This document shows, piece after piece, positions 1 through 11,008 of a DNA stretch of 64,000 bases. Each line of letters begins with the position of its first letter. The stretch's first letter is position 1. The notes below the pieces were generated by a model, which saw only the letters and a list, made by a program, of their open reading frames with translations, did not search any database and had not been told where the DNA came from. The stretch is taken from NCBI GenBank assembly GCA_017432565.1, contig JAFRIW010000013.1:1-64000 (forward strand), in the 5' to 3' direction. Origin of the DNA: Lachnospiraceae bacterium (lineage in GTDB: Bacteria > Bacillota > Clostridia > Lachnospirales > Lachnospiraceae). The position numbers and the translations under genes are program-made.

Positions 1-117
1 ACTTATCTTCGGAATCATCACGGGATGCTCTATCCCTACAGGACATCGGATTATCTTTATGAATACTGCAAGGGCGGAAAGACAGGCTACACGCAGCTTG
101 CGAGGAATACGCTCGTG
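1..117 (+). pseudogene. Fragment of a D-alanyl-D-alanine carboxypeptidase (DacF-like), joined to ftsH
   Basis: Frame 1 from base 1 reads a peptide containing [16 protein letters not shown] and [13 protein letters not shown]. This matches the conserved third active-site region (K-T-G) of S11 serine-type D-Ala-D-Ala carboxypeptidases (DacF/PBP5-like), which trim peptidoglycan pentapeptides. The similarity stops at about position 117. From there the plus strand is only the antisense of ftsH, so the carboxypeptidase has no C-terminal part here. The upstream part lies outside the window. The family call rests on about 39 residues but the motif is distinctive. A genuine inversion breakpoint or a chimeric contig join would both explain it. 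Confidence 0.75.
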
Positions 118-938
118 CCGCGGCGTCTTGCCACCGCGTCAATTTCATCAATAAAGACGATGCAGGGCGTGTTCTTTTTGGCTTCTTCAAACATGTCGCG
201 GACACGGGATGCACCCACGCCGACGAACATCTCGACAAAGTCCGATCCGGAAATGGAGAAAAACGGGACTCCCGCTTCTCCCGCAACTGCCTTGGCCAGC
301 AGTGTTTTGCCGGTTCCGGGCGCTCCCTCGAGCAGCACACCCTTCGGGATTCTCGCGCCGACCCGGGTATATTTGCCCGGATCCTTCAGGAAATCAATGA
401 TTTCCCGCAGCTCTTCCTTTTCCTCATCCAGACCCGCAACATCCTTCAGCGTCGTCTTCGTATCGCCGGTCATACGGGCGCGGCTCTTGCCGAAATTCAT
501 CATTTTGGCATTGGCTCCGCCGCCCATGCTCTGCGCCGACATCATATAGAAGAACAGCATGCAGATGCCGGCCACCAGCACAATCGGAAGCACGCTGGTC
601 AGAAGCCAGCTCTGCTCCGGGACGCGGTCTACGGCCGGGTCCAGCCCGTGCTCGCGCGCGAGATCCTCCACCTTTGTGATGTCAGTGGCGTAAAGCGTGC
701 TGACACTCCCGTCCTGCCGCGTGACGATGGCATGTCCGGTCGGCGAGACCTTGCCCGGCACGATTTCAACGGAAGTGATCTTCTTTCCGTCGAGCTCCTG
801 CTCATAAGCGCCCAGCGTATACGGCTGCGTCTGCCGCAGTGCCGCCGTGCGCGTAAACTGCATCATCAGTATGAAAGCGAAAAGCATGATCAGATAAATC
901 GTGATCCTGCTCCCGCCGTTTCCTGCTCTTTTCTCCAA
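87..938 (-). CDS. ftsH: ATP-dependent zinc metalloprotease FtsH, 3'-truncated
   Basis: N-terminal part of the membrane AAA+ protease FtsH. Visible are two membrane segments (about residues 12-28 and 112-133) flanking an external domain, the Walker A motif GAPGTGKT (205-212) and Walker B IVFIDE (260-265). FtsH-like sequence ends near residue 275 (R-R-G-T), followed by eight unrelated residues and a stop. The second region of homology and the HEXXH zinc protease domain are missing, so the full-length ~600-residue family product cannot be made from this sequence. The start is TTG at 938, preceded by GGGAGAAAAAG. It follows hpt, the usual tilS-hpt-ftsH order, so this side of the junction is in its native context. 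Confidence 0.9.
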   Translation of the reverse strand: MEKRAGNGGSRITIYLIMLFAFILMMQFTRTAALRQTQPYTLGAYEQELDGKKITSVEIVPGKVSPTGHAIVTRQDGSVSTLYATDITKVEDLAREHGLDPAVDRVPEQSWLLTSVLPIVLVAGICMLFFYMMSAQSMGGGANAKMMNFGKSRARMTGDTKTTLKDVAGLDEEKEELREIIDFLKDPGKYTRVGARIPKGVLLEGAPGTGKTLLAKAVAGEAGVPFFSISGSDFVEMFVGVGASRVRDMFEEAKKNTPCIVFIDEIDAVARRRGTSVFLASCV

Positions 939-974
939 ACTTTTTCTCCCGGTTCCCCCCGCCGATCCGCCGGA

Positions 975-1502
975 TCAGTCGGTGAACTCAATCACGCCGA
1001 TATACGGCAGGTTTCTGTATTTCTGGTCATAATCCATTCCGTAGCCCACTACGAACAGGTCCGGAATTTCAAAGCCGGTGTAGTCGGACTTCAGATCCAC
1101 CACACGGCGCGAAGGCTTGTCCAGCAGCGTGCAGTATCTGATGCTGGCAGCTTTCTTTCCCTTCAGGAAATCGCCCAGGAATGCCAGGGTTCTGCCGGAG
1201 TCGACAATGTCCTCCACAATAATGACATCCAGATCCTCGACGGACTCGTCCAGGTCCTTTTTGATCCGGACCGTCCCGCTTGACTCGGTTGCCCCGCCGT
1301 AGCTCGAGGCCTGCATGAAGTCGATCGAGACCGGAACGGTGATGCGCTTTGCCAGCTCACACAGGAAAAACGTAGCGCCGTTCAGAATACCGACCAGGCG
1401 GATGCTTTTGCCCGCATAATCCGCGGAAATCTTCTCCGCAAGCTCATAAATCCTTCTGTCCACATCCTCTTCCGAGATCAGTTGTCTGATTGTTTCTGCC
1501 AT
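975..1502 (-). CDS. hpt: Hypoxanthine phosphoribosyltransferase
   Basis: Cytoplasmic purine salvage enzyme that makes IMP/GMP from hypoxanthine/guanine and PRPP. The 175-residue length fits the family. The PRPP-binding loop VEDIVDSGRT lies at residues 96-105. A strong AGGAGG site precedes ATG 1502. The 5' end overlaps the 3' end of tilS by 25 bp, so translation may be coupled. It lies between tilS and ftsH, the common Firmicutes order. Confidence 0.95.
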   Translation of the reverse strand: MAETIRQLISEEDVDRRIYELAEKISADYAGKSIRLVGILNGATFFLCELAKRITVPVSIDFMQASSYGGATESSGTVRIKKDLDESVEDLDVIIVEDIVDSGRTLAFLGDFLKGKKAASIRYCTLLDKPSRRVVDLKSDYTGFEIPDLFVVGYGMDYDQKYRNLPYIGVIEFTD

Positions 1503-2941
1503 GATGAATCTGTTCCTCCTTCTGAGATCTTTCGCTGCTCCGGAACGCAGGTCAGCTCGAGAACCCGCTTCGTGTCCTGCCCGATCCGGAATGCCGCGCT
1601 GATGCGCCCTCCCGGAATCCAGAGTACATCCTGTCCGCGGAACGGAAGGACCATCCGCCCGCGCAGCTGCGCCGGAATCTTTTCATCCAGCATGAAGCGC
1701 GCCAGAGACTTGGCTGTTCCATCTGTTTCAAGGACAATGCGGTCGCCCTCCCGGCGTGTCCGAAATTCGGGAAGTGTGCCTATTTTATCATAATCAAACC
1801 ATTTCGTATACATTCCGCGCGGGATGGAATCCATCTGTCCGGAAAAAGGAAAGACACTGACCCGGTATGCGGAAGCCGATTCGGGAAAGCAGTCCGGCGC
1901 GGGCATTCCGGCGCCTTCCTTCAGAAAATAAAGCACCCCGTACCGCTTCTGCACCAGAACCTGTCCCGGCATGGACAGACTGCCTGTCCCGCTGCTCCCG
2001 GCCAGCTTTTCCAGCGAAACCACATGCGCCTCCTCCAGGTCCTTTTCCCGTCCCGCCGCTCCGGCGAGGCACCGGTAAAGAACGCGCCGCCGCAGAATGG
2101 GCGCACATTCCATGAGCTCATTCAGCCGCACCTGTTCCGGCCCGTCCGGACAGCACCGCTCCATCGCCCTGTCCGTCTCCTGCCGCAGATAGTCCTCCAG
2201 AAACGCCGCTTCCTCGGCAAAAGCCGCCATATGCTGTGCGGAAGCGGCGTTTACCTTCTCCTTCAGGACCGGAAACACCTGCAGTCTCAGGGCATTCCGG
2301 GCAAAATCAGAATCCCCGTTGGTCTCATCCTCGCACCACGCAATCGAGCGCGCCCGAAGCTCTTCCTCGATCTGCGTGCGGGTGACAGAGAGAAGCGGGC
2401 GGATGATGCGTCCTGCACGGCTTCTCATCCCAGCCAGTCCCCGGACGGAACTGCCTCTGCACAGGCGGAACAGGACTGTCTCAGCCTGGTCCTCCAGATG
2501 GTGGGCGGCGGCGATCCGCACACTCCCTTCGGGAAGATCTTCCTCCTGCTCCCACGCGCGGCAGACCTTCTCAAATGCGTCGTAACGCAGCTTCCTTGCG
2601 GTCTCTTCCGTCCCGCCGCCGCAGGAGAGGGCCGCGCGGACATCGACTCTGCACACAGTCAGAGGAATGCCGGATTCTGCACAGAGTTTTTCACAATAAG
2701 CAAGATCCCGGTCCGCGCTGTCCCGGAGTCCGTGATGTACATGGACCGCGCGCAGAGAGAAGGAAAGCTCCCGGGAAAGTTCCCGCAGCAGCACAAAAAG
2801 ACACACGGAGTCAGCCCCGCCGGACAGTGCGGCGAGAACCCGTGTCCCGGGAGGAATCAGATCCTCCTGCGCGATATAAGCTCTGACGAAAAGCTTCATG
2901 GAACCGGAAGACATAGATGACATCAAAAAAAAAGCAGCCAT
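1478..2941 (-). CDS. tilS: tRNA(Ile)-lysidine synthetase
   Basis: ATP-dependent enzyme that converts C34 of the AUA-reading tRNA-Ile to lysidine. The N-terminal PP-loop SGGADS is at about residue 40, followed by the TilS core and a C-terminal substrate-binding part; 487 residues fits the family. The start chosen is ATG 2941, which overlaps the divIC stop as TGATG and has GGAGGAGG nine bases upstream inside divIC. This implies translational coupling. A downstream ATG at 2899 (MKLFVRAY) is also possible and would remove a poorly conserved 14-residue leader. Confidence 0.93.
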   Translation of the reverse strand: MAAFFLMSSMSSGSMKLFVRAYIAQEDLIPPGTRVLAALSGGADSVCLFVLLRELSRELSFSLRAVHVHHGLRDSADRDLAYCEKLCAESGIPLTVCRVDVRAALSCGGGTEETARKLRYDAFEKVCRAWEQEEDLPEGSVRIAAAHHLEDQAETVLFRLCRGSSVRGLAGMRSRAGRIIRPLLSVTRTQIEEELRARSIAWCEDETNGDSDFARNALRLQVFPVLKEKVNAASAQHMAAFAEEAAFLEDYLRQETDRAMERCCPDGPEQVRLNELMECAPILRRRVLYRCLAGAAGREKDLEEAHVVSLEKLAGSSGTGSLSMPGQVLVQKRYGVLYFLKEGAGMPAPDCFPESASAYRVSVFPFSGQMDSIPRGMYTKWFDYDKIGTLPEFRTRREGDRIVLETDGTAKSLARFMLDEKIPAQLRGRMVLPFRGQDVLWIPGGRISAAFRIGQDTKRVLELTCVPEQRKISEGGTDSSWQKQSDN

Positions 2942-3264
2942 CACTGGCTGCCTCCTCCGCTGTTTTCGATCCGGAAGATGATTTCGTTATCGTTGACCAT
3001 CCCCAGTTTATCCTTGGCGACCTCTTCCTTATACTCGTTCGTCTGAGTATACTTGCCGTACTCCTCGATCTCCTCGGCCCGCTGTTTTTCAGCTTCGATC
3101 TGCTCCTGCAGCTCCTCGATCTGCTTCTCATTTTCCCGCAGCGTTGCCTGCAGCCTGAGACTCCGCAGGAGAATCACGCCGACACTGACCACCATTGCTA
3201 TGAGAATGAGCACCAGCATAAAGTGCCCGCCTGTTTTTCTCTGATAAACATTACGCGACGCCAT
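2941..3264 (-). CDS. divIC: FtsB/DivIC-family septum formation initiator
   Basis: Small bitopic division protein of 107 residues. It has a short basic N-terminus, one membrane segment (about residues 14-34), then a charged coiled coil (about 38-75) and a short C-terminal part. This is the DivIC/FtsB layout, in which the extracytoplasmic coil joins the FtsL/FtsQ-like divisome complex. No strong ribosome-binding site is seen before ATG 3264. It lies between rqcP and tilS, the conserved place for divIC in Firmicutes. The stop codon overlaps the tilS start. Confidence 0.85.
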   Translation of the reverse strand: MASRNVYQRKTGGHFMLVLILIAMVVSVGVILLRSLRLQATLRENEKQIEELQEQIEAEKQRAEEIEEYGKYTQTNEYKEEVAKDKLGMVNDNEIIFRIENSGGGSQ

Positions 3265-3282
3265 AGCAGAATTCTACCACAA

Positions 3283-3522
3283 TCACAGAAACTTGAACAG
3301 CTGTGCCGCTTCTTCCTTCCGCGCCGTCTCCTCCACAGCCAGAACCTCCGCCCTGGTCGTGCGGTCTCCAAACGTGATTTCAATGATATCCCCGACCTTC
3401 ACGGGGGTGGACGCGCGGGCGGCCTTGCCGTTCACCAGAACTCTTCCGCTGTCGCAGGCTTCGTTTGCAACCGTCCTGCGCTTGATCAGCCGCGATACTT
3501 TCAGATATTTATCCAGTCTCAT
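3283..3522 (-). CDS. rqcP: S4-domain RNA-binding protein RqcP (YabO/Hsp15 type)
   Basis: Seventy-nine residues, almost entirely one S4 RNA-binding domain (MRLDKYLKVSRLIKRR at the start, VLVNGKAARAS in the middle). In Bacillus, RqcP works with RqcH in adding C-terminal alanine tails on stalled 50S subunits; that role is taken from the family. The ATG at 3522 begins the conserved domain. An upstream in-frame start at 3555 would add 11 residues and lie inside the hup terminator hairpin, so it is unlikely. The gene is followed by divIC. Confidence 0.85.
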   Translation of the reverse strand: MRLDKYLKVSRLIKRRTVANEACDSGRVLVNGKAARASTPVKVGDIIEITFGDRTTRAEVLAVEETARKEEAAQLFKFL

Positions 3523-3534
3523 CTTCTTCTGCTG

Positions 3535-3566
3535 AAAACGGCTCCGGAGCCGCAACTCCGGAGCCG
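3535..3566 (-). terminator. Hairpin terminator after hup
   Basis: A perfect 11-bp inverted repeat, CGGCTCCGGAG at 3556-3566 and CTCCGGAGCCG at 3539-3549 (minus-strand reading), with a 6-base loop and four T residues after it. It lies between the hup stop (3595) and the rqcP start (3522). It probably ends most hup transcripts, with partial read-through feeding rqcP-divIC-tilS-hpt-ftsH. Confidence 0.7.
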
Positions 3567-3594
3567 ATAAAGAACAATCTCAAAACCGATCCTA

Positions 3595-3867
3595 TTAGTT
3601 GATCGCATCCTTCAGAGCCTTGCCGGCCTTGAACTTGGGAGCCTTGGATGCAGCAATGGTCATGGTCTCGCCGGTGTGAGGATTTCTGCCTTCTCTTGCA
3701 GCTCTCTCGGAAACTTCGAAAGTACCGAAGCCGACAAGCTGAACCTTCTCGCCCTTCTTAAGCTCTTCAGCAACAACATCCGTGAAAGCCTTCAGAGCCT
3801 TCTCAGCATCCTTCTTGGAAATTTCTGCTCTCTCGCTGATCGCAGCAACGATTTCTGTCTTGTTCAT
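3595..3867 (-). CDS. hup: HU family DNA-binding protein
   Basis: Ninety-residue histone-like nucleoid protein, which bends DNA as a dimer. The signature around GFGTFEVSERAAREGRNP and the lysine-rich N-terminus (MNKTEIVAAI) are typical, and the length is exactly that of the family. AGGAGG stands eight bases before the ATG at 3867. It has its own strong promoter (3933-3961) and is followed by a hairpin terminator, as expected for an abundant protein. Confidence 0.97.
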   Translation of the reverse strand: MNKTEIVAAISERAEISKKDAEKALKAFTDVVAEELKKGEKVQLVGFGTFEVSERAAREGRNPHTGETMTIAASKAPKFKAGKALKDAIN

Positions 3868-3932
3868 TTTATATTCCTCCTGTTAATCTCCACTTTACGA
3901 AGGGACTTTTCCCTACGCAACACACTAATAAA

Positions 3933-3961
3933 TTTATAGACGCTCCGGTGCTTTTTGTCAA
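3933..3961 (-). promoter_or_regulatory. Sigma-A promoter of hup
   Basis: On the minus strand the -35 box TTGACA (3956-3961) and -10 box TATAAA (3933-3938) are separated by 17 bases. This is near consensus. Transcription would start about 3926, leaving a leader of roughly 60 bases before hup. Confidence 0.85.
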
Positions 3962-3978
3962 GGAAAAACCGCGTTTTT

Positions 3979-4512
3979 TCAAGGTTTTTTCGTGCTTTTT
4001 GCACTGTCTTCGAGAATCTTCAGCTCCGCCTGCGGCAGTGCGTCATCCGAAATCGTCAGAATCACATAAGTTCTGTTCCTGTCCGCCTGCCGCGGCCTGG
4101 AAAGACTGCCCGGATTGACATACAGAATACCCTTCTCCTCATCCCGGAAAATATCCGGTACATGCGTATGCCCGTACAGCACCACATCCGCGAAGTGTTC
4201 TCTGGCAAAATACGCCAGTCCCGCGTAGGTATAGCCCGCCTGCTGTCTGTGCCCGTGCACCGCCGCAATCGTGTAAAACCCGACTTTCCGGATGCAGCAG
4301 TCCGGCAGCGGAAAGAAGTGATCGCAGTTACCCTTTACCGCGAAGGCCTCATAATCATGCGGCCCGATTGCGGTCTCGAAATCATCCTCCACGTCCCCGC
4401 AGTGGATCAGCATATCAAACGGCTCTTCGAGTGCGATGCACTTCCTGAGCAGCGAGCTGCTGCCATGCGTGTCCGATACCACCAGGATCCGATAGCTGTC
4501 CTTTGAAATCAT
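3979..4512 (-). CDS. yfcE: YfcE/MJ0936-family metallophosphoesterase
   Basis: Predicted cytoplasmic phosphodiesterase of the calcineurin-like superfamily, 177 residues. The metal-ligand motifs appear in order: DTHG near residue 14, GDVEDD near 39, KGNCD near 59 and GHTH near 115. AGGAGGG lies just upstream of ATG 4512. The physiological substrate of this family is not firmly known. It stands alone between the hup promoter and the tRNA-Gln terminator, so it probably has its own promoter, although none is convincing in the short gap. Confidence 0.88.
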   Translation of the reverse strand: MISKDSYRILVVSDTHGSSSLLRKCIALEEPFDMLIHCGDVEDDFETAIGPHDYEAFAVKGNCDHFFPLPDCCIRKVGFYTIAAVHGHRQQAGYTYAGLAYFAREHFADVVLYGHTHVPDIFRDEEKGILYVNPGSLSRPRQADRNRTYVILTISDDALPQAELKILEDSAKSTKKP

Positions 4513-4548
4513 CCGCCCTCCTGAAGCTTTCCGCAGACCGTCGGTGTC

Positions 4549-4579
4549 AAAAAAACCTCAGAGAAGCTCTGAGGTTTTA
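4549..4579 (-). terminator. Rho-independent terminator of tRNA-Gln
   Basis: CCTCAGAG (4556-4563) and CTCTGAGG (4567-4574) form an 8-bp stem with a 3-base loop, extended by A/T pairs. On the minus strand it ends in seven T residues. It begins five bases after the tRNA 3' end. Confidence 0.9.
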
Positions 4580-4583
4580 GGCG

Positions 4584-4656
4584 CTGGGCTAGTAGGATTC
4601 GAACCTACGAAATGACGGAGTCAGAGTCCGTTGCCTTACCGCTTGGCGATAGCCCA
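4584..4656 (-). tRNA. tRNA-Gln (anticodon CUG)
   Basis: A 73-base cloverleaf can be drawn by hand. The acceptor stem is TGGGCTA/TAGCCCA with discriminator G, the D-arm GCC/GGC, and the anticodon stem ACGGA/TCCGT around loop CTCTGAC, which gives anticodon CTG. The T-arm is GTAGG/CCTAC with loop TTCGAAT. The body is that of bacterial tRNA-Gln. CCA is not encoded. It has its own promoter and terminator, so it is a single-gene transcript reading CAG codons. Confidence 0.95.
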
Positions 4657-4675
4657 ATATTCGGTACGAATATGC

Positions 4676-4704
4676 ATTATACGTGAACTTTTTCCGAAAT
4701 GCAA
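4676..4704 (-). promoter_or_regulatory. Promoter of tRNA-Gln
   Basis: Minus strand: -35 TTGCAT (4699-4704), 17-base spacer, perfect -10 TATAAT (4676-4681). The predicted start is about 13 bases before the mature tRNA 5' end. Confidence 0.88.
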
Positions 4705-4738
4705 GCACTTTTTGCCGCTTTGCCGTCCGATTGTGTTT

Positions 4739-6175
4739 TCAGCGCTTTCTCCAGATCGCCGGAATGAACAGCATCATCATCGGATAGAGTTCAAGACGTC
4801 CCGCCAGCATATCGAACATCAGCGTATATTTTGCATACCAGGGCATCATGCCGAAGTTCCCCATCGGACCGACCAGCGAGAGACCGGGGCCGATATTGTT
4901 GAAGTTTGCGGTGACGGCCGTGAAATTCGTGACCGGATCCAGCCCGTTGAAGGAAAGAATCAGGTTCGAAAGGATAAACAGCACGATATAAGTGACAAAA
5001 TATGCACTCACGCCGCGTACGGTCTCCTCATCCAGCGATTTGCCGTCCATCTTCAGTGTTTTGACGCCGCGGGGGTGAATTGCCCGGAAGAGATCCAGCC
5101 GCACGGACTTGACCAGAATAATCATGCGGGCCACTTTCAGTCCGCCGCCGGTGGAACCGGCGCAGGCGCCGATAAACATCAGCGTGACCAGAATGGTTTT
5201 GGAGAGCTCCGGCCACAGATTGAAATCCGCCGTGGCGAAGCCGGTCGTCGTGATAATGGAGCCGACCTGGAAAGCCGCGTGATGGAAAGAAAGAAACGCT
5301 GTCGGATACAGGTGCCGGGTATTGATGGCAATCATCACAACCGCTGCCGCGATGATTCCCAGATACCAGCGGATTTCCTCGATCTGAAAGGCGTCTTTCC
5401 ACTTTTTGGCCAGCAGCAGGTAATAGGCGTTGAAATTGACGCCGAACAGAATCATGAACACGGTCACGATTCCCTGCTGCAGAATAGTATATTCTTCGAA
5501 ACCCGACGCGCGCGCCGAGAATCCGCCGGTACCGGCCGTTCCGAAGGAAATCGTCACCGCGTCAAAAACCGGCATTCCGCTCACAAGCAGCAGCACGATC
5601 TCGATCAGCGTCAGCACGATATAGATCTGATAGAGAATCCCCGCGGTCTGTTTGACCTTCGGAACCAGCTTGCCCACGGAGGGACCCGGGCTTTCCGCCC
5701 GCATCAGCCGCATATTGGCGCCGGACGAAGGCAGGATTGCCAGCATGAAGACGATGACGCCCATTCCGCCGATCCAGTGGGAGAAGCTCCGCCACATTCT
5801 GCCGGCATGGCTCACCAGATCAATATTGTCCAGCACGCTGGCTCCCGTTGTGGTAAATCCGGAGATCATCTCGAACAGTGCATCCGTATAGTTCGGGATA
5901 TCCCGGGAAAAAACAAACGGCAGTGCGCCGAAAACAGACATGATAATCCAGGAGAGGGCGACGATGACGAAACCCTCTTTGGTGAAGAATGTGGTGTCCT
6001 CCGGCTTTTTCCGCGACATCAGAAAGCCGGCGGCAAGGCACAGCACGGCAGCGCCAAAATAAGCTGCCCACTCCCGCTCCCGGTAAATCAGTCCCGTCAG
6101 TGCGGGCAGCAGCAGAAAAGCCGCCTCCAGCTTGAGAATAATACTCAGAATATAAAGAATCATTTTGTTATTCAT
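4739..6175 (-). CDS. trkH: TrkH-family potassium uptake membrane subunit
   Basis: Polytopic inner-membrane K+ (or Na+/K+) transporter pore subunit, 478 residues with many hydrophobic segments. The repeated pore regions typical of TrkH/KtrB are recognisable, for example GFTTTGASVL, GTGGFSARAS, GFATADFN and GACAGSTGGG. Its start overlaps the trkA stop by four bases (ATGA), so the regulator and channel are made together. TrkA would bind nucleotides and gate the pore. Confidence 0.93.
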   Translation of the reverse strand: MNNKMILYILSIILKLEAAFLLLPALTGLIYREREWAAYFGAAVLCLAAGFLMSRKKPEDTTFFTKEGFVIVALSWIIMSVFGALPFVFSRDIPNYTDALFEMISGFTTTGASVLDNIDLVSHAGRMWRSFSHWIGGMGVIVFMLAILPSSGANMRLMRAESPGPSVGKLVPKVKQTAGILYQIYIVLTLIEIVLLLVSGMPVFDAVTISFGTAGTGGFSARASGFEEYTILQQGIVTVFMILFGVNFNAYYLLLAKKWKDAFQIEEIRWYLGIIAAAVVMIAINTRHLYPTAFLSFHHAAFQVGSIITTTGFATADFNLWPELSKTILVTLMFIGACAGSTGGGLKVARMIILVKSVRLDLFRAIHPRGVKTLKMDGKSLDEETVRGVSAYFVTYIVLFILSNLILSFNGLDPVTNFTAVTANFNNIGPGLSLVGPMGNFGMMPWYAKYTLMFDMLAGRLELYPMMMLFIPAIWRKR

Positions 6176-7533
6176 TCCAGTATATCCTTTATGTCTCTGA
6201 AGCCGGAATGGGTCGTGACAACAACCACCCGGTCACCCACCTGGATCGTGCTCTGGCCGTTGGGAATCAGAATCTTCCCGTTGCCGCCCCGGTTGATGGC
6301 GGCGACCAGCACGCCCTTCTTGGTGCGCAGCTCGGACAGCTGCGGCCCGACCACGGGAGAGCCCTCCTGGATGGCAAATTCCAGCGCTTCCACCTTTCCT
6401 TCAATCAGACGGTACAGTGTCTCCACGTTGCTGCCGATGGAATTCTGCATCGCGCGCACGAAGCTGATAATCCGCTCCGCCGTCAGTGACTTCGGATCGA
6501 CAATACTGCCCAGATCCATGGTCTCCAGGATGTCCCGGTAGCCTACATGCCCGACCTTGACGACAGATTTTGCCTTCGAAGCATTCTTGGCATAAAGCGT
6601 CAGGAAAATATTGGTTTCGTCAATGCCGGTCAGCGCGACAAAGCTGTCGGCGGCGGCGATGCCTTCCTCCTGCAGCAGGCGCTCATTGGTTCCGTCTCCG
6701 CAGATAATGTCTGCCTGCGGATACTGTTCGGAGAGGTACCGGCAGCGCGCCTCATCCTGTTCGATCACCGTCACGTGAATGCCGGTTCCGCGCAGAGCGC
6801 GCATCAGATAATAGGCGATGGTTCCGCCGCCGATGATGATGCAGCTGCGGATTCTGTGCTGTTCCAGCCCGATATGGTCAAAGAAAGCCCTGGCATTGTC
6901 CGGCGTCGCCACGATACTGGCCTTGTCCTTCGCCTGCAGGACAAAATGGCCGTCCGGAATGACCACTTCGCCGTTTCGCTCGTCGGTACAGATCAGCACG
7001 TCTGCCTTAATGCTCTTCCGGATATCTTTCACCGCGCACCGGTCGAGCGGGGATCCCTCCGGGATGACGAATTTCAGGAGGCTCAGGCGCCCTCTGGCAA
7101 AGGAGTCAATGTCAATGGCCGACGGAAAGCGGAGCAGACTTGCAATTTCACCTGCAGCCGCCAGCTCCGGGTTAATGATCATGGACAGGCCCAGTTCCTC
7201 TTTAATAAAGCCGATTTCCTCGGTGTAGACAGGATTGCGCACTCTCGCGACGGTTCTGCAGCCGGCCGCCTTTTTGGCAATCAGGCACGTCAGCATATTT
7301 TCCTCATCCGCATCGGTCACGGCAATCAGCAGATCGGCCCGGTCGATTCCGGCCTCCTTCTGCACATTGAAGCTCGCGGCATTGCCAACGACACCCAGTA
7401 CATCGAAGCTGTTGGTGATCGCCTCAATGACCTTGGGCCGGATATCAATCACGGCAATATCATGACCCTCTCTGGAAAGTTCCTCGGTGATCGTCCAGCC
7501 GACCTTTCCGCAGCCTGCCACAATGATTCTCAT
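6172..7533 (-). CDS. trkA: Trk system potassium uptake protein TrkA
   Basis: Cytoplasmic regulatory ring protein of the Trk system, 453 residues with two RCK units. Each has a Rossmann NAD-binding start (AGCGKVG near residue 6; IIGGGTIA near 235) followed by a TrkA-C domain. This is the full-length two-RCK form. AAGGAGG precedes ATG 7533. It is coupled to trkH and follows glnN by 38 bases. Confidence 0.95.
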   Translation of the reverse strand: MRIIVAGCGKVGWTITEELSREGHDIAVIDIRPKVIEAITNSFDVLGVVGNAASFNVQKEAGIDRADLLIAVTDADEENMLTCLIAKKAAGCRTVARVRNPVYTEEIGFIKEELGLSMIINPELAAAGEIASLLRFPSAIDIDSFARGRLSLLKFVIPEGSPLDRCAVKDIRKSIKADVLICTDERNGEVVIPDGHFVLQAKDKASIVATPDNARAFFDHIGLEQHRIRSCIIIGGGTIAYYLMRALRGTGIHVTVIEQDEARCRYLSEQYPQADIICGDGTNERLLQEEGIAAADSFVALTGIDETNIFLTLYAKNASKAKSVVKVGHVGYRDILETMDLGSIVDPKSLTAERIISFVRAMQNSIGSNVETLYRLIEGKVEALEFAIQEGSPVVGPQLSELRTKKGVLVAAINRGGNGKILIPNGQSTIQVGDRVVVVTTHSGFRDIKDILE

Positions 7534-7571
7534 ACTTCAGCCTCCTTCATCAGAACCGGATCGCGAGGGAA

Positions 7572-9713
<2,142 letters not shown>

Positions 9714-9733
9714 CTGGCCTGTTCTCCTTTTTG

Positions 9734-11008
9734 TCAGTCTGCCGCACCGGGGTGCATTCTGAGCAGGTCGCCCGCACACACCGGCACATCAGTTCCGTCT
9801 TCCTGCTGCAGTTTAAGCCACAGAAGCTGCTTCGGGTGAGGCGCGCTCTCCTGCTCCTCCTGATCTTCATTCCGGATGGACACGACGATTGCCGGGAGGT
9901 TTCGCCCGTCCGGCTTCATCACTTCAATCCGGTCCCCTCTGCAGAACTTATTGCGCTGGGTAATCATCACCTGCCCGTCTCTGACCGCTTCCGCAATGCC
10001 CAGATAGACGGACTCGTTCACATAGGTGTTGCTTTCGTAGACCATGTCCTCCGCGGACGGTCTGCCGAAATAAAAACCTGTCGTAAAGCGCCGATAGGTG
10101 CACTGTCTGATTTCCTCCCGGTACCAGTCAAGATGCGCGCGGTAGCACTCCTCTGACTCCGCAAGCGCATCAATTGCCTTGCGGTAGGTGCGGGTCACGG
10201 ATGCCACATAAAGCGCCGTCTTCATTCTGCCTTCGATCTTCAGGCTGTCAATGCCGGCATCCGCAAGTTCCGGAAGGTGCTCGATCATACACAGATCTCT
10301 GGAGTTGAAAATGTAGGTGCCCCGCTCGTTCTCTTCCACGGGCAGAAACTCGCCCGGGCGGCTCTCTTCCATCACATAGTATTTCCAGCGGCACGGGTGC
10401 GTACACTCGCCGTGGTTGGCATCGCGCCCGGTAAAATAACTGGAGAGCAGGCACCGCCCGGAGTAGGAAATGCACATCGCGCCGTGCACGAAAGCTTCGA
10501 TTTCCAGGTGCGGCGCTCCCGCCGCCTCGTCCGCATCCAGTTCCCGCCGGATCCGGCGGATTTCCGCAAGGGACAGCTCCCGTGCGCAGACGACACGCGA
10601 CGCTCCGAGATCACGCCAGAAACGGAAGGTTCCGACATTGGTGTTGTTGGCCTGGGTGGAAATGTGGATTTCCACGTCGGGGCAGCAGCGCCTTGCCGTC
10701 AGAAACATGCCGGGATCCGCGACAAGAATCGCGTCCGGCTGCATTTTCTCCAGCTCCAGGAAATACGCCTCTGCCTGATCCAGGTCCTCGTTATGTGCAA
10801 GAATATTGGCCGTGACATGCACGCGCACGCCGCGCTCATGGGCATAGCGGATGCTTTCGGCCATCTCCTCTTTTGTGAAGTTTTTCGCCTTCGCGCGCAG
10901 GCTGAAGGCCTCTCCTCCGATATAGACTGCATCCGCGCCGAAGTTCACTGCACAGCGCAGCACCTCCGGATTATTCGCGGGAATCAGGAGTTCCGGTTTT
11001 TTTCTCAT
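9734..11008 (-). CDS. trhP: Peptidase U32 family protein, probable tRNA uridine hydroxylation enzyme TrhP
   Basis: U32-family protein of 424 residues, starting [17 protein letters not shown], with [16 protein letters not shown] and GECTHPCRW characteristic of the family. Members annotated as collagenase-like are now known (E. coli YegQ/TrhP, B. subtilis YrrN/YrrO) to support prephenate-dependent 5-hydroxylation of U34 in tRNA. The ATG at 11008 overlaps the trmR stop (ATGA), and TrmR methylates the same position. The pairing therefore strongly suggests mo5U34 synthesis. Only one U32 gene is present here, whereas B. subtilis has two. Confidence 0.88.
   Translation of the reverse strand: MRKKPELLIPANNPEVLRCAVNFGADAVYIGGEAFSLRAKAKNFTKEEMAESIRYAHERGVRVHVTANILAHNEDLDQAEAYFLELEKMQPDAILVADPGMFLTARRCCPDVEIHISTQANNTNVGTFRFWRDLGASRVVCARELSLAEIRRIRRELDADEAAGAPHLEIEAFVHGAMCISYSGRCLLSSYFTGRDANHGECTHPCRWKYYVMEESRPGEFLPVEENERGTYIFNSRDLCMIEHLPELADAGIDSLKIEGRMKTALYVASVTRTYRKAIDALAESEECYRAHLDWYREEIRQCTYRRFTTGFYFGRPSAEDMVYESNTYVNESVYLGIAEAVRDGQVMITQRNKFCRGDRIEVMKPDGRNLPAIVVSIRNEDQEEQESAPHPKQLLWLKLQQEDGTDVPVCAGDLLRMHPGAAD

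Noticed and set aside
4631..6541. 636-codon open frame on the plus strand opposite trkH/trkA
   Set aside because: It is antisense to two clear genes, is His/Gln/Arg-rich, shows no domain and has no ribosome-binding site.
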